Positions 17,721 to 26,699 of a stretch of DNA of 64,000 bases are shown here, one piece after another. A program made the position numbers and the translations under genes. Under the pieces are notes generated by a model that was given only the letters and a program-made list of their open reading frames with translations, had not been told where the DNA came from and did not search any database. The stretch comes from Clostridium liquoris (GTDB taxonomy: Bacteria > Bacillota > Clostridia > Clostridiales > Clostridiaceae), in contig NZ_PVXO01000054.1 of assembly GCF_002995785.1 (NCBI RefSeq), positions 1 to 64,000 of the forward strand. Direction: 5' to 3'. Numbering within the stretch: position 1 is the first letter of the stretch; each line of letters starts with the position of its first letter.

Positions 17721-18215
17721 ATGAAGGTTAATGGTACTTTGGTTAATTATTATATCCATTGTAAGAGGCAGTGTTGGTTACATAGCAACAGAATTAATAT
17801 GGAGAATAATAGCGAAGAAGTTAAAGTTGGAAAAGCCATTCACGAATTAAAAAAAGAGCAGGGAAAGAAAACAGAGGTTGCTATAGACAATATAAGAATA
17901 GATAAAATAACTAAAGATTATTTGATAGAAATAAAAAAATCCGATGCTGACATAGAAGCGGTTAGATGGCAGTTATTATTTTATTTAAAGATATTAAAGG
18001 ATAAGGGAATAGAGAGAAGAGGGAAAATAGAAGTTATTGAAAAAAAGAAGGAAAATAACAAAATAATATATGAAGAATTGAATGAGGAAATAGAAAAAGA
18101 GTTAAAAATAATAGTAAAGGGCATAGAAGAATTGATAGATTTACCTAAACCACCTAATGTGATTTTTGAAAACAAATGTAAGAAATGTGCTTATTATGAA
18201 TATTGTTATATATAA
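17721..18215 (+). CDS. cas4: Cas4 exonuclease (adaptation)
   Basis: The 164-residue PD-(D/E)XK nuclease has Cys14 and Cys18 (HCKRQCWLH) and a C-terminal cysteine cluster (CKKCAYYEYCYI) that together should hold a 4Fe-4S cluster. The catalytic stretch includes GKAIHEL and YLIEIKKS, with the QLLFYL motif of RecB-like nucleases afterwards. Cas4 trims prespacers and enforces the PAM during acquisition. It is coupled to cas1 with a 12-base gap carrying GGAGG. Confidence 0.93.
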   Translation: MKVNGTLVNYYIHCKRQCWLHSNRINMENNSEEVKVGKAIHELKKEQGKKTEVAIDNIRIDKITKDYLIEIKKSDADIEAVRWQLLFYLKILKDKGIERRGKIEVIEKKKENNKIIYEELNEEIEKELKIIVKGIEELIDLPKPPNVIFENKCKKCAYYEYCYI

Positions 18216-18227
18216 ACGGAGGATATT

Positions 18228-19226
18228 ATGGGAAGTACAAGATATTTAATGTCTATGGGAGAGCTCTCACGTAAGGATAATTCATTGTGCTTTAGAAAGA
18301 ATGATAAAAATTCATATATACCCATAGAAAATACTAAAGAGATATACTGTTTATCAGAAATCTCAATTAATACAAAGTTATTAGATTTTTTATCACAGCA
18401 TGGTATAGTAGTTCACTTTTTCAATTATTACGGGGGATATAGCGGGACTTTTTATCCAAAAGAGAATTTAGTCAGCGGCAGATTATTAATTAATCAGGTA
18501 AAGACTTTTGAAAACAGGAGAATGGATATAGCTAAGCCTATAGTATTAGGAATAGGAGAAAACATATATGAAGTTTTATATCACTATTATAAACACGGTA
18601 ATTCTCAGGTAAAAGATACTTTAGATTGGATAAAGGAGGAATTTAAAGATAAAATAGATGGAGCTAAAGACATAAAATCTTTAATGCAGGTTGAAGGCGA
18701 AGTATGGCATAAATTTTATTCAAATTTTCAATATATTTTACCTGAGGATTTTGTATTCAACAAGAGAGTAAAAAGGCCACCGGATAACCCTATAAATGCT
18801 ATGATATCTTTTGGAAATAGCTTATTATATTCTAAAACTGTATCTACAATATATAACACTCATTTAGACCAAAGAATTAGTTTTTTACATGAACCATCAG
18901 AAGGCAGATTTTCATTAAGTTTGGATATAAGTGAAGCATTTAAGCCTATAATCACATTTAAAACTATATTTGAATTAGTAAATAATAAGAAGATACAGGT
19001 ATCAAAGCATTTTGATAAAAGTTTGAATTATTGTATTTTAAATGAATCTGGTAAAAAGATTTTTATCGAAGCTTTTGAAAGCAGGTTAGATGGTGTATTT
19101 GAACATCCAAGGCTGAAAAGAAAAGTTAGTTATAAGACAGCTATAAAATTAGATTGCTATAAACTTATAAAAAATATATTAGAGGAGAAAGAATTTAAAC
19201 CTTTTAGTATAAAGGAGAAAATATAA
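18228..19226 (+). CDS. cas1: Cas1 integrase (adaptation)
   Basis: The 332-residue type I-B Cas1 opens with RYLMSMGELSRKDNSLCF and shows NYYGGYSGTFYPKE at the end of the beta domain. The alpha domain keeps the metal ligands in the expected motifs: Glu in VEGEVWHKFY, His in LHEPSEGRFSLS and Asp in LSLDISEAFKP. Cas1 with Cas2 inserts new spacers at the leader end of the array. Its stop codon overlaps the cas2 start by one base (TAATGA). Confidence 0.95.
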   Translation: MGSTRYLMSMGELSRKDNSLCFRKNDKNSYIPIENTKEIYCLSEISINTKLLDFLSQHGIVVHFFNYYGGYSGTFYPKENLVSGRLLINQVKTFENRRMDIAKPIVLGIGENIYEVLYHYYKHGNSQVKDTLDWIKEEFKDKIDGAKDIKSLMQVEGEVWHKFYSNFQYILPEDFVFNKRVKRPPDNPINAMISFGNSLLYSKTVSTIYNTHLDQRISFLHEPSEGRFSLSLDISEAFKPIITFKTIFELVNNKKIQVSKHFDKSLNYCILNESGKKIFIEAFESRLDGVFEHPRLKRKVSYKTAIKLDCYKLIKNILEEKEFKPFSIKEKI

Positions 19227-19513
19227 TGAGTGAAAAAATAAATTATAATTATGCATTCTTGTTTTATGATGTAAATGAGAAGAGGGTTAATAGAGTATTT
19301 AAAGTATGTAAAAAGTATCTGACGCATTATCAAAAGTCCGTATTTAGAGGAGAAATAACCCCATCAAATATGATAAAATTAAAAAAAGATTTAAACAAAG
19401 TTATAGACAAAACAGAGGATTTTATATGTATAATAAAGCTTTTGAATGATAAGGTTTTTGGAGAAGAAATATTAGGTGTAACTGGATCTACTGAGGAGGA
19501 TTTAATATTATAG
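19226..19513 (+). CDS. cas2: Cas2 (adaptation)
   Basis: The 95-residue ferredoxin-fold protein begins NYNYAFLFYDVNEKRVNRVF, with the conserved Asp after the first strand, and ends with a short tail. Cas2 bridges two Cas1 dimers. It is the last gene before the leader and array, which begin 181 bases after the stop codon. Confidence 0.95.
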   Translation: MSEKINYNYAFLFYDVNEKRVNRVFKVCKKYLTHYQKSVFRGEITPSNMIKLKKDLNKVIDKTEDFICIIKLLNDKVFGEEILGVTGSTEEDLIL

Positions 19514-19694
19514 AAAGCATCCCAACTGATTTTAATCTAAAAATCAATTGTAAGCCAGTAAAATCAATGGCTATATCATGATTTTAGATGATACACTTTT
19601 AATATACTAAACGGTTGGGATAAATTTTAATAAATCCTTTAAATTCAATGGGTTTAGTACTATAATAAAAATAAGGAATGCCTATTTTACAGTT
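19514..19694 (+). promoter_or_regulatory. CRISPR leader
   Basis: This is 181 bp of AT-rich, non-coding DNA between cas2 and the first repeat. ATCCCAAC near 19520 is the inverse of GTTGGGAT near 19614, and shorter inverted pieces (TGATTTT with AAAATCA, ATCAT with ATGAT) lie between them. The last part, AAGGAATGCCTATTTTACAG, abuts the repeat and has a look-alike in remnant B. Leaders drive array transcription and mark the integration site; the promoter itself is not clear to me. Confidence 0.75.
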
Positions 19695-21171
19695 GTTGAA
19701 GCTTAACATAGGATGTATTTAAATAGTGAGGTGATGAACTAATGGATTTACTTGGCAAACGTTGAAGCTTAACATAGGATGTATTTAAATTTTGCCTATT
19801 TCATTATATCTGCTGCCACTTGTAAGTTGAAGCTTAACATAGGATGTATTTAAATCCCCAGAGGAAAACGAAGAAAACTTTAGAAAAACTCGTTGAAGCT
19901 TAACATAGGATGTATTTAAATCCGGACTGTACGCTCTCCCGTCTTCTATCATTTCATGTTGAAGCTTAACATAGGATGTATTTAAATTTAGTCCTATTAA
20001 TTGTAAATGCTGTTAAGAAAAAGTTGAAGCTTAACATAGGATGTATTTAAATAATAATTTCTAATGCAAATGTTGTATTACAAGCTAAGTTGAAGCTTAA
20101 CATAGGATGTATTTAAATCAATTCAAGAAACTTAGTATTATTAAAAACTGGTTAGTTGAAGCTTAACATAGGATGTATTTAAATCAATTCAAGAAACTTA
20201 GTATTATTAAAAACTGGTTAGTTGAAGCTTAACATAGGATGTATTTAAATAGTTAGAAAAGAGGAAGCTGCTCAAGAAAAAGCTAGGTTGAAGCTTAACA
20301 TAGGATGTATTTAAATTCTACGTAACCTAAATGGATCAATGAACCCTTACACTGTTGAAGCTTAACATAGGATGTATTTAAATCTACATACATTACCTGC
20401 TGTAGATACAAAATAACTTGTTGAAGCTTAACATAGGATGTATTTAAATTTTTCAATATTTTGTATCCTTGGTGCTAATTCTAATGTTGAAGCTTAACAT
20501 AGGATGTATTTAAATGATAAAAACAAGGTCGAAAAAATTGAACAGGAAAGGTTGAAGCTTAACATAGGATGTATTTAAATTAAGCAATATGACCTTTATA
20601 TTCTTGATACTGAAATGTTGAAGCTTAACATAGGATGTATTTAAATTTTTTAGTGCTATTTTTTAATTCTTTTAACATTTTTGTTGAAGCTTAACATAGG
20701 ATGTATTTAAATTGATAAAAGTAATAGCTTACTAACATGGTCAGCATGGTTGAAGCTTAACATAGGATGTATTTAAATTTTGCTAAGTTGTTAGTTTCAT
20801 TAACTTTCTGCTGCGTTGAAGCTTAACATAGGATGTATTTAAATACAATAGCCTGCTTCTGTACTTCTGGCATAGTCTCTGTTGAAGCTTAACATAGGAT
20901 GTATTTAAATATAATTTATACACTCTCCTTTAATCTCTTTTTACTGTTGAAGCTTAACATAGGATGTATTTAAATTGCCATAATCCTTGGCTATTTGAGT
21001 GATGGTAACAAGTTGAAGCTTAACATAGGATGTATTTAAATAAAATAAAAGTGTGATTGGATCCTTTCCTATGTTAGTTGAAGCTTAACATAGGATGTAT
21101 TTAAATGTAAGTGGGAGAATAACCGTCCCAAAAGCATTTCTGTTGAAGCTTAACATAGGATGTATTTAAAT
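19695..21171 (+). CRISPR. Type I-B CRISPR array, 23 repeats and 22 spacers
   Basis: I count 23 copies of a 30-bp repeat starting GTTGAAGCTTAACATAGG and ending ATGTATTTAAAT, at 66-bp or nearly 66-bp spacing, with spacers of 34-37 bp. Every copy looks identical, including the last at 21142-21171, so the trailer end has not decayed. The spacers at 20119-20154 and 20185-20220 are identical. The repeat's central TTAA and weak internal palindrome (TTGAAGCTTAA contains AAGCTT) fit Cas6 processing, leaving an ATTTAAAT-type 5' handle. Transcription runs left to right, from the leader after cas2. Confidence 0.98.
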
Positions 21172-21320
21172 CTGCACCCCTCATAAGGGTTAATATTTTT
21201 GTTTGCCGAAATTCCACCCTTTTAGTTTATCATTAACAATAATCTGCATAAGGATAATCAAGCTGTGAATTTGAAGTTCCTATTAAGTGAAACTTACGTT
21301 AGATGAGTTATTTATTTCAT

Positions 21321-21358
21321 CTAAATTTTAGTCGAACTAATTTAGGAGCTTTTTTTTA
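21321..21358 (+). terminator. Terminator downstream of the CRISPR array
   Basis: CTAAAT and TAGT pair with ACTA and ATTTAG around the loop CGA, then GAGC and a run of eight T. A second hairpin, AGATGA with TCATCT, lies just upstream at 21301-21322. It probably ends the pre-crRNA transcript. Confidence 0.65.
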
Positions 21359-21499
21359 TTACGCTAAAATGAATAAATAGTAAAATAATGCTAACAATAT
21401 CATTGGCTATAATTAAAAGTATTATAGTTATTAAAGGGGCTGATCGTTATATCCTATGATAAAATAATTAAAAATTTAATAGCCATCAATTTAGTTTTA

Positions 21500-22489
21500 T
21501 TGGCAATAATTTTTATTGGTAAAATGTATTTTATTCATAAGTTTATAAGAATAATTTTTAGAGCCTTCTTAGTACCATTAATTATATCTGTGTTTTTTTA
21601 TTACATTATGAAACCATTAAATAATATCTTCTTAAAAAATGGATTAAAACCTAGTATATCTGCTGTATTAACCCTGACAATAAGTGTTTTTATGCTGTCT
21701 GTAGTATTTTATTTTTTGGGTGAGCATATGATTTTGCAAATAAATGGTATAATGGGAAATAAGGCATATATAAATGGAACTATAAATGAGATTAGTAAAT
21801 ACATAAATATAAATGACATTTATAAAACTTATATAAGCACTGTAAATAACTATATAAAAGATATGATACAAAATCTTTCCAGAAGCGTAAATTATGTAAC
21901 AGATACTTTTTCAAAGATTCTACTGATATTAGTAACTATATTTTTCTTATTTAAAGATGGTGAAAATTTCAAAGATGGATTTGTAAAATTGTTTCCCAAA
22001 AAGCATCGACAGGTATTACATAAAATATTAAGCGAAAGTGATGAGATTTTATCCCAATATGTCATAGGACAGAGTAAGGTTGCTCTGTCCTTGGCAACCA
22101 TGATATTTATTGGATATAAGATAATAAATATGCCTAATGCACTATTGTTATCTTCCATTACTTTTATACTAGCTTTTATACCATTTATAGGATTCTTTGT
22201 TTCTATGATTGTACCTTGGATTATAGCTTTTAGCATGGGATTGAATATGATAATAAAATTAGGAATTACTTTTTTGGTAGTACAAACTTTAAAGGGTAGA
22301 ATAGTCGTACCTGCAATAATGGGTCATACAATGAAAATTCATCCATTGACAGATATATTCTTGGTTATAGGGGCTGTAGCTATGGGTGGTCCAATAGCAG
22401 CTTTTACTGTAGTACCTTTTTATGCTATTTTAAAAGTAATATTTATTAATACATATGAATATAAGTCTAAGGAAAAGTTAACTAACTAA
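21500..22489 (+). CDS. AI-2E family transporter (PerM/YtvI-like)
   Basis: The 329-residue protein has about eight hydrophobic helices and the family pattern: ILLILVTIFFLFKDGENF before the large soluble loop, the conserved GQSKVALSLATMIFIGY, and a final block FLVVQTLKGRIVVPAIMGHTMKIHP. Members export autoinducer-2 or act as ion/proton antiporters, and YtvI homologues are linked to sporulation; the substrate here is unknown. The TTG at 21500 has no clear binding site. The frame stays open to about 21430 where AAAGGGG precedes ATC/GTT/ATA codons, so the true start may be a rare codon upstream adding about 20 residues. Confidence 0.85.
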   Translation: MAIIFIGKMYFIHKFIRIIFRAFLVPLIISVFFYYIMKPLNNIFLKNGLKPSISAVLTLTISVFMLSVVFYFLGEHMILQINGIMGNKAYINGTINEISKYININDIYKTYISTVNNYIKDMIQNLSRSVNYVTDTFSKILLILVTIFFLFKDGENFKDGFVKLFPKKHRQVLHKILSESDEILSQYVIGQSKVALSLATMIFIGYKIINMPNALLLSSITFILAFIPFIGFFVSMIVPWIIAFSMGLNMIIKLGITFLVVQTLKGRIVVPAIMGHTMKIHPLTDIFLVIGAVAMGGPIAAFTVVPFYAILKVIFINTYEYKSKEKLTN

Positions 22490-22608
22490 GTGTAAATTAT
22501 CGCAGGATAAATGTTAATTATATACAATTAATAGAGTATGTAAAATTAAGGATGTTTGGGCTGCACTAAATAAGCAGACTATTAAGTTAAATGGGGATGT
22601 GAATTAGC

Positions 22609-23631
22609 ATGAAAATACTTTGTACAATAGGACCTAATGTTAGCAATACTAAAATATTAGGTGAGCTTGTAAACAATGGCATGAATGTAGTAAGGTTTAA
22701 TTTTTCGCATATAGATTATGAATTAGCTAAACATTTAATAGAATATATCAAAAATAATCATAGAGATGTAGCTATAATGCAGGATTTGCAGGGGAATAAA
22801 TTGAGGATCAGTAATCTGTTTAAAAAAGAAATAAAAGTTGTACCTAGGGAAAAGGTTTATTTTTGCAGTGAAGAAGTCTATAGAAAGTACAACAAAGAAC
22901 ATGAAAATAGATATCTTTTTGTGCCATTAACCTGTGAAGGGGAATTTTCCCTTTTAAATTCAGCTAACTGTATTTTAATGAAAGATGCCACAATGGAATT
23001 TGAAATATTAGAAAAGGGAAATGGCGTCATTAAAACTTCAGTAAAAAGGGGAGGAATATTAAGAGCTGAAAAAGGAGTAAATGCTCCAGGCATGGATAGA
23101 AGAAATATGGGACTTACTGCTAAGGATAAAAAAGATATTATCTGGGGACTAGAAAATGGAGTAGATATAATATGCCTATCCTATGTGAGTTATCCAGAGA
23201 ATATAATAGAATTAAAGAATTATATAAAACAGTGCAAGAAATATAAAGATTTTAAGATGCCTAAATTATGGTCGAAAATTGAAAGCAAAGAAGGAATAGA
23301 AAATTTTAAGAATATATTAAAGGAAAGCGATGGAATAATGCTAGGAAGAGGAGATCTAGTAGCGGAAGCAGATCTATTGGATATTCCGCAAATACAACAG
23401 GATTTATTGAATATTATGAAAAAGAGTAAAAAGGACTTTATTATAGCTACCTACCTTTTGGAATCCATGAAAAGGAATGTAAGACCAACTGTATCAGAAA
23501 TAAATGATATATGTTATTTTTTACAAAATAAAGTTAATGGGTTTATGTTAGCTGGGGAAGTATCTATAGGTAATAATCCTATTTTGGTGGTTAAAACTTT
23601 AAAAGATATTATTGATAGATATTCATGCTGA
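22609..23631 (+). CDS. Barrel-only pyruvate kinase-like protein
   Basis: The 340-residue protein begins MKILCTIGPNVSNTKILGEL and has NGMNVVRFNFSH, KIESKEGIENF, MLGRGDL and FIIATYLLESMKRNVRPTVSE, the pyruvate kinase active-site motifs in order. It ends at NNPILVVKTLKDII and lacks the C-terminal allosteric domain of ordinary enzymes of 470 residues or more. The TKGPEIR substrate motif is altered to LQGNKLRI, and GDLG to GDLV. It could be a minimal pyruvate kinase or a paralogue with another phosphotransfer role. ATGGGGATGTG precedes the start, and a strong terminator follows. Confidence 0.8.
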   Translation: MKILCTIGPNVSNTKILGELVNNGMNVVRFNFSHIDYELAKHLIEYIKNNHRDVAIMQDLQGNKLRISNLFKKEIKVVPREKVYFCSEEVYRKYNKEHENRYLFVPLTCEGEFSLLNSANCILMKDATMEFEILEKGNGVIKTSVKRGGILRAEKGVNAPGMDRRNMGLTAKDKKDIIWGLENGVDIICLSYVSYPENIIELKNYIKQCKKYKDFKMPKLWSKIESKEGIENFKNILKESDGIMLGRGDLVAEADLLDIPQIQQDLLNIMKKSKKDFIIATYLLESMKRNVRPTVSEINDICYFLQNKVNGFMLAGEVSIGNNPILVVKTLKDIIDRYSC

Positions 23632-23649
23632 TGCAAAAAAGTATAATGG

Positions 23650-23684
23650 GATCTTATCCTTAAAAATGGATAAGGTCTTTTTTT
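23650..23684 (+). terminator. Rho-independent terminator
   Basis: GATCTTATCC pairs with GGATAAGGTC (one G-T pair) around an 8-nt loop, followed directly by seven T. It ends the pyruvate kinase-like transcript. Confidence 0.85.
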
Positions 23685-23745
23685 ATGTCCACAACCTTTG
23701 TCATATAAAGCAAAAATAATGGAGCATTTTCCACTATATAATTTT

Positions 23746-23781
23746 ATATAGACAAATTGTGTCTATATGGATTGTTATAAT
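23746..23781 (+). promoter_or_regulatory. Palindrome and -10 box upstream of the GGDEF gene
   Basis: ATATAGACA and TGTCTATAT form a perfect 9-bp inverted repeat around AATTG (23746-23768). TATAAT follows at 23776-23781, so the palindrome covers the place where a -35 box would be. It looks like an operator for a dimeric regulator controlling the GGDEF gene and possibly the WYL gene after it. Confidence 0.5.
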
Positions 23782-23825
23782 TAATAGTAAGGTTAAAAAA
23801 TCCTTTGCAGGAAGGAGATGGTACA

Positions 23826-24413
23826 ATGGAATACAATAGTATGACTTACGAAGAATTATTAATAGAATTGGAGAATAAAGAGAAAAGAATAAATCAATTA
23901 ACAGAAGAAGTAAGGCAATTAGAGTCAATAGCAAATACTGATTTTATGACAGGGGTATTAAGTAGAAGATGTGGATTAAATAAGCTAAAGGAATCCATGG
24001 AAAAATCCATAAAAAATAAAGAGAATTTAATAGTTTGTTTTATTGATATAGACAAGCTAAAAATAATAAATGATAGTTTTGGTCATGATGAAGGAGACAA
24101 GTTATTAAAAATAGTAACGGATATTATTGAAAAAAGTGTAAGAAAAAAAGATTATATATTTAGAATGGGTGGAGATGAATTTATCTTAGTATTCACTGAT
24201 ACAAATATGGATGAGGTAGATGTTATCTGTAATGATATTGATAAAAGGATAAATTACATAAATGAAAAAAGATTGCTTAAATTTAGAATTAGTGTAAGTA
24301 AGGGACTTGCAAGATTTGATTTTAATAAGAATACTACTTTAGAGGAATTAGTTAAACAGGCTGATAGAGAAATGTATAAGGATAAATTGAAGAATTACAC
24401 TGATGGATTATAA
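23826..24413 (+). CDS. GGDEF-domain diguanylate cyclase
   Basis: The start ATG 23826 is chosen because GGAAGGAG stands upstream; a TTG at 23805 precedes that site. The 195-residue protein has a short N-terminal coiled coil (about 5-35, LIELENKEKRINQLTEEV) and then a complete GGDEF domain: ANTDFMTGVLSRR, FIDIDKLKIINDSFGHDEGD, and the active site RMGGDEFILVF. No RxxD inhibition site is evident before GGDEF (KKDYIFRMGGDEF), so product inhibition may be weak. It should make cyclic-di-GMP. There is no membrane segment or sensory domain, so it is presumably cytosolic and controlled by expression or dimerisation. Confidence 0.9.
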   Translation: MEYNSMTYEELLIELENKEKRINQLTEEVRQLESIANTDFMTGVLSRRCGLNKLKESMEKSIKNKENLIVCFIDIDKLKIINDSFGHDEGDKLLKIVTDIIEKSVRKKDYIFRMGGDEFILVFTDTNMDEVDVICNDIDKRINYINEKRLLKFRISVSKGLARFDFNKNTTLEELVKQADREMYKDKLKNYTDGL

Positions 24414-24454
24414 AAAGATCATAACAAAAGAACAGCAAAGGTGGTAAAAAGTAG

Positions 24455-25228
24455 ATGGGCAATAATAAACCAGATGGATTATTATATTTATTTGAAGAAT
24501 TGTTGTCAGGGCATGTTATAAATAAAAAGGAAGCTGCAGAAGAATTAGAAGTTAGCACTAAAACTATTGAAAGATATATAAATAATATAAAAGATTATTT
24601 ATATGAGCGTAGTAGAATAGAAGAGGTGGTTTATTCTAGAGAAAAGGGGGGGTACATATTGCAACCTAAAGAGGAAAGTAAGCTGTGTAATCAGGATATT
24701 CTAGTTATTGCTAAGGTATTGCTGGAGAGTAAAGGATTTTCAAAAAAAGAAATAAGAAGGCTAATACAAAAACTTATAAACTTTTGCTCAAGTTATGATA
24801 GAATTTATATTAAAGAAATCATAAGTAATGATTTAGATAAATATATTTCTCCAAATCATAATAAGGATTTAATAAATACAATATGGCAATTGAGCATGGC
24901 TGCTAAATGTCAAAGAAAATTAAAAATAAGATATCATAAACCAGAAAATAATGAAAAGTTTATAGACAAATTCTCTACATTAGTAGTATATCCACAAGAA
25001 GTAGTATTTTCTGAACACTATTTTTACTTAGTTGCTTTTATTGAAGGTAAAAATCTTGACTATCCTACTATATATAAATTAGATGAAATTGAGGACTATA
25101 AAATATTAAAAGAAGGATTTAAAGTTGATTATAAAAACAGATTGGAACAAGTTGAATTTAGAAATTTGCTTAAAAATACGTATGCAGGAGGGATAAATAC
25201 GCCACAATATAAATATGAAGCAGAGTGA
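24455..25228 (+). CDS. WYL-domain transcriptional regulator
   Basis: The 257-residue protein has an N-terminal HTH_11-type DNA-binding domain (LLSGHVINKKEAAEELEVSTKTIERYINNI) and a WYL domain (KLKIRYHKPENNEKFIDKF, then LVVYPQEVVFSEHYFYLVAF) that probably binds a nucleotide or other ligand. Usual members have a further C-terminal WCX domain of about 80 residues; here the protein ends soon after VEFRNLLKNTYAGG, so it is short. It starts 41 bp after the GGDEF gene in the same direction. Targets are unknown. A terminator follows. Confidence 0.85.
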   Translation: MGNNKPDGLLYLFEELLSGHVINKKEAAEELEVSTKTIERYINNIKDYLYERSRIEEVVYSREKGGYILQPKEESKLCNQDILVIAKVLLESKGFSKKEIRRLIQKLINFCSSYDRIYIKEIISNDLDKYISPNHNKDLINTIWQLSMAAKCQRKLKIRYHKPENNEKFIDKFSTLVVYPQEVVFSEHYFYLVAFIEGKNLDYPTIYKLDEIEDYKILKEGFKVDYKNRLEQVEFRNLLKNTYAGGINTPQYKYEAE

Positions 25229-25266
25229 GAAAATTAATATTATATCACTAAACATAACATAGTATT

Positions 25267-25300
25267 CAATTGGCAAAGCTATTTTGTCAATTGTTTTTTT
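25267..25300 (+). terminator. Rho-independent terminator
   Basis: CAATTGGCAAA pairs with TTTGTCAATTG (one G-T pair) around GCTAT, followed by seven T. It ends the WYL gene transcript. Confidence 0.85.
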
Positions 25301-25382
25301 CTTTAAATAAGCCTTTAAATTATTGGTTACTTTTAACTCTTTTTCATAGTATATATAAAGAGTAAATTTAGGAGTGGTTATC

Positions 25383-26687
25383 GTGATAGACTATAAGGAT
25401 TTAGTAGTGGGTGCTGATACTTTAGTACCTATTGCCAATGGTAGACATGTTAAGTATGTTAATTTTGATAATGCTGCCACTACTCCACCCTTCAAAAGCA
25501 TGATAGATGATTTAACAAATTTTTTGCCCTATTATTCCTCTATTCACAGGGGAATGGGGTATAAATCTCAAGTATCTACAGAGGCTTATGAAGAAGGAAG
25601 AAAAGTGGTGGCTGATTTTGTTGGTGCAGATTTAAATAAGGATGCAGTAATATTTGTAAAGAATACCTCGGAAGCTATAAATAAACTTGCCAATATGTTA
25701 TATGAGAAGTATAGTGATTGCGTTATAATATCTACAGAAATGGAGCATCATTCAAATTACCTTCCTTGGGGAAAATTCAATGTAGAATATGTAAAGGTGG
25801 ATAAGTATGGAAAGCTATCCATAGAGGATTTGGAAGATAAGCTTCAAATGTTCGGTGATAGAGTAAAACTTGTAACAGTAACTGGAGCTTCTAATGTTAC
25901 TGGGTTCAAAAATCCCATACATCATATAGCTAAGCTTGTGCATGGCTATGGTGCTAAACTGCTAGTTGATGGAGCTCAGCTAGTGCCGCATGTAGCCATA
26001 GATATGAAGAGCCATGACTCTTTAGAGCATATAGATTATTTAGCTTTTTCTGCTCATAAAATGTATGCTCCCTTTGGAATAGGAGTACTCATAGGACCTA
26101 TAGAAGAATTAAATAGTATACCCCCTGATTATAAGGGTGGAGGAACGGTAGATGTGGTAACTCATGAATTTGTTAAATGGAATGATACTCCTGAGAAAGA
26201 CGAAGCAGGTTCTCCAAACGTTCTAGGAGTGGTTGCACTATCTTCTGCTATAAAAACTTTACAGGAGCTTGGCATGGATAACATTGAGAATTATGAAAGT
26301 AATCTTTTAAATTATGCCCTATATTATCTTCGAAATACTCCACAGGTAATATTATACTGTATAGATTGTAATTGTAATGTATCCCTTATACCTTTCAATG
26401 TGGAGGGAATGTATCATGAAACCCTTTCAAAAATACTTTCTAAAGAATTTGGCATTGGAGTAAGGAGCGGTTGTTTTTGTGCTCAACCATATATACAAAG
26501 ACTTTTAAATGTTTCACTCAAAGATAGTATTAACATTGCAAAAAAAGGTGGGAGAAGGCCTGGAATGGTAAGATTGAGCTTTGCTTTATACAATACCTAC
26601 CACGAAATAGATTATTTTATATATGCTTTAAGAAAGATTATTAATTACAAAGAGTGGTATTTAGAAAAGTATCAAGTTAGTATTTAG
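25383..26687 (+). CDS. Class V aminotransferase / SufS-like cysteine desulfurase
   Basis: GTG 25383 is preferred over GTG 25374 since AGGAG lies eight bases before it. The 434-residue PLP enzyme has NFDNAATTPPF at the start, HHSNYLPW, the strand ASNVTGFKNP, LLVDGAQLVPH and the PLP-lysine motif FSAHKMYAPFGIG. A cysteine loop GVRSGCFCAQPYIQ matches the SufS/CsdA active-site Cys position, where SufS has RxGHHCAQP. It could donate sulfur or be a selenocysteine lyase-type enzyme. It is not in a suf or isc operon; a tiny Asn-rich gene follows in 12 bases. Confidence 0.8.
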   Translation: MIDYKDLVVGADTLVPIANGRHVKYVNFDNAATTPPFKSMIDDLTNFLPYYSSIHRGMGYKSQVSTEAYEEGRKVVADFVGADLNKDAVIFVKNTSEAINKLANMLYEKYSDCVIISTEMEHHSNYLPWGKFNVEYVKVDKYGKLSIEDLEDKLQMFGDRVKLVTVTGASNVTGFKNPIHHIAKLVHGYGAKLLVDGAQLVPHVAIDMKSHDSLEHIDYLAFSAHKMYAPFGIGVLIGPIEELNSIPPDYKGGGTVDVVTHEFVKWNDTPEKDEAGSPNVLGVVALSSAIKTLQELGMDNIENYESNLLNYALYYLRNTPQVILYCIDCNCNVSLIPFNVEGMYHETLSKILSKEFGIGVRSGCFCAQPYIQRLLNVSLKDSINIAKKGGRRPGMVRLSFALYNTYHEIDYFIYALRKIINYKEWYLEKYQVSI

Positions 26688-26699
26688 GGGATGATTTGA

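Noticed and set aside
19695-21171. Spacers targeting genes in this window
   Set aside because: By eye no spacer matched other parts of the window; a proper search against the genome and phages is required to say more.
21892-22236. Minus-strand reading frame in the AI-2E transporter and many similar frames (for example in Cmr6, MgtE and AroA)
   Set aside because: They lie wholly antisense to well supported genes, lack ribosome sites and encode no known motif.
23826-24413. GGDEF protein as a CRISPR signalling polymerase
   Set aside because: It has RMGGDEF and DxxGH features of an ordinary diguanylate cyclase, lies beyond a terminator and an unrelated permease, and has no Cas10-like architecture.
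24455-25228. WYL protein as a CRISPR regulator
   Set aside because: WYL proteins do regulate some Cas13 and other loci, but this one is 4 kb beyond the array with unrelated genes between and no shared operator seen.
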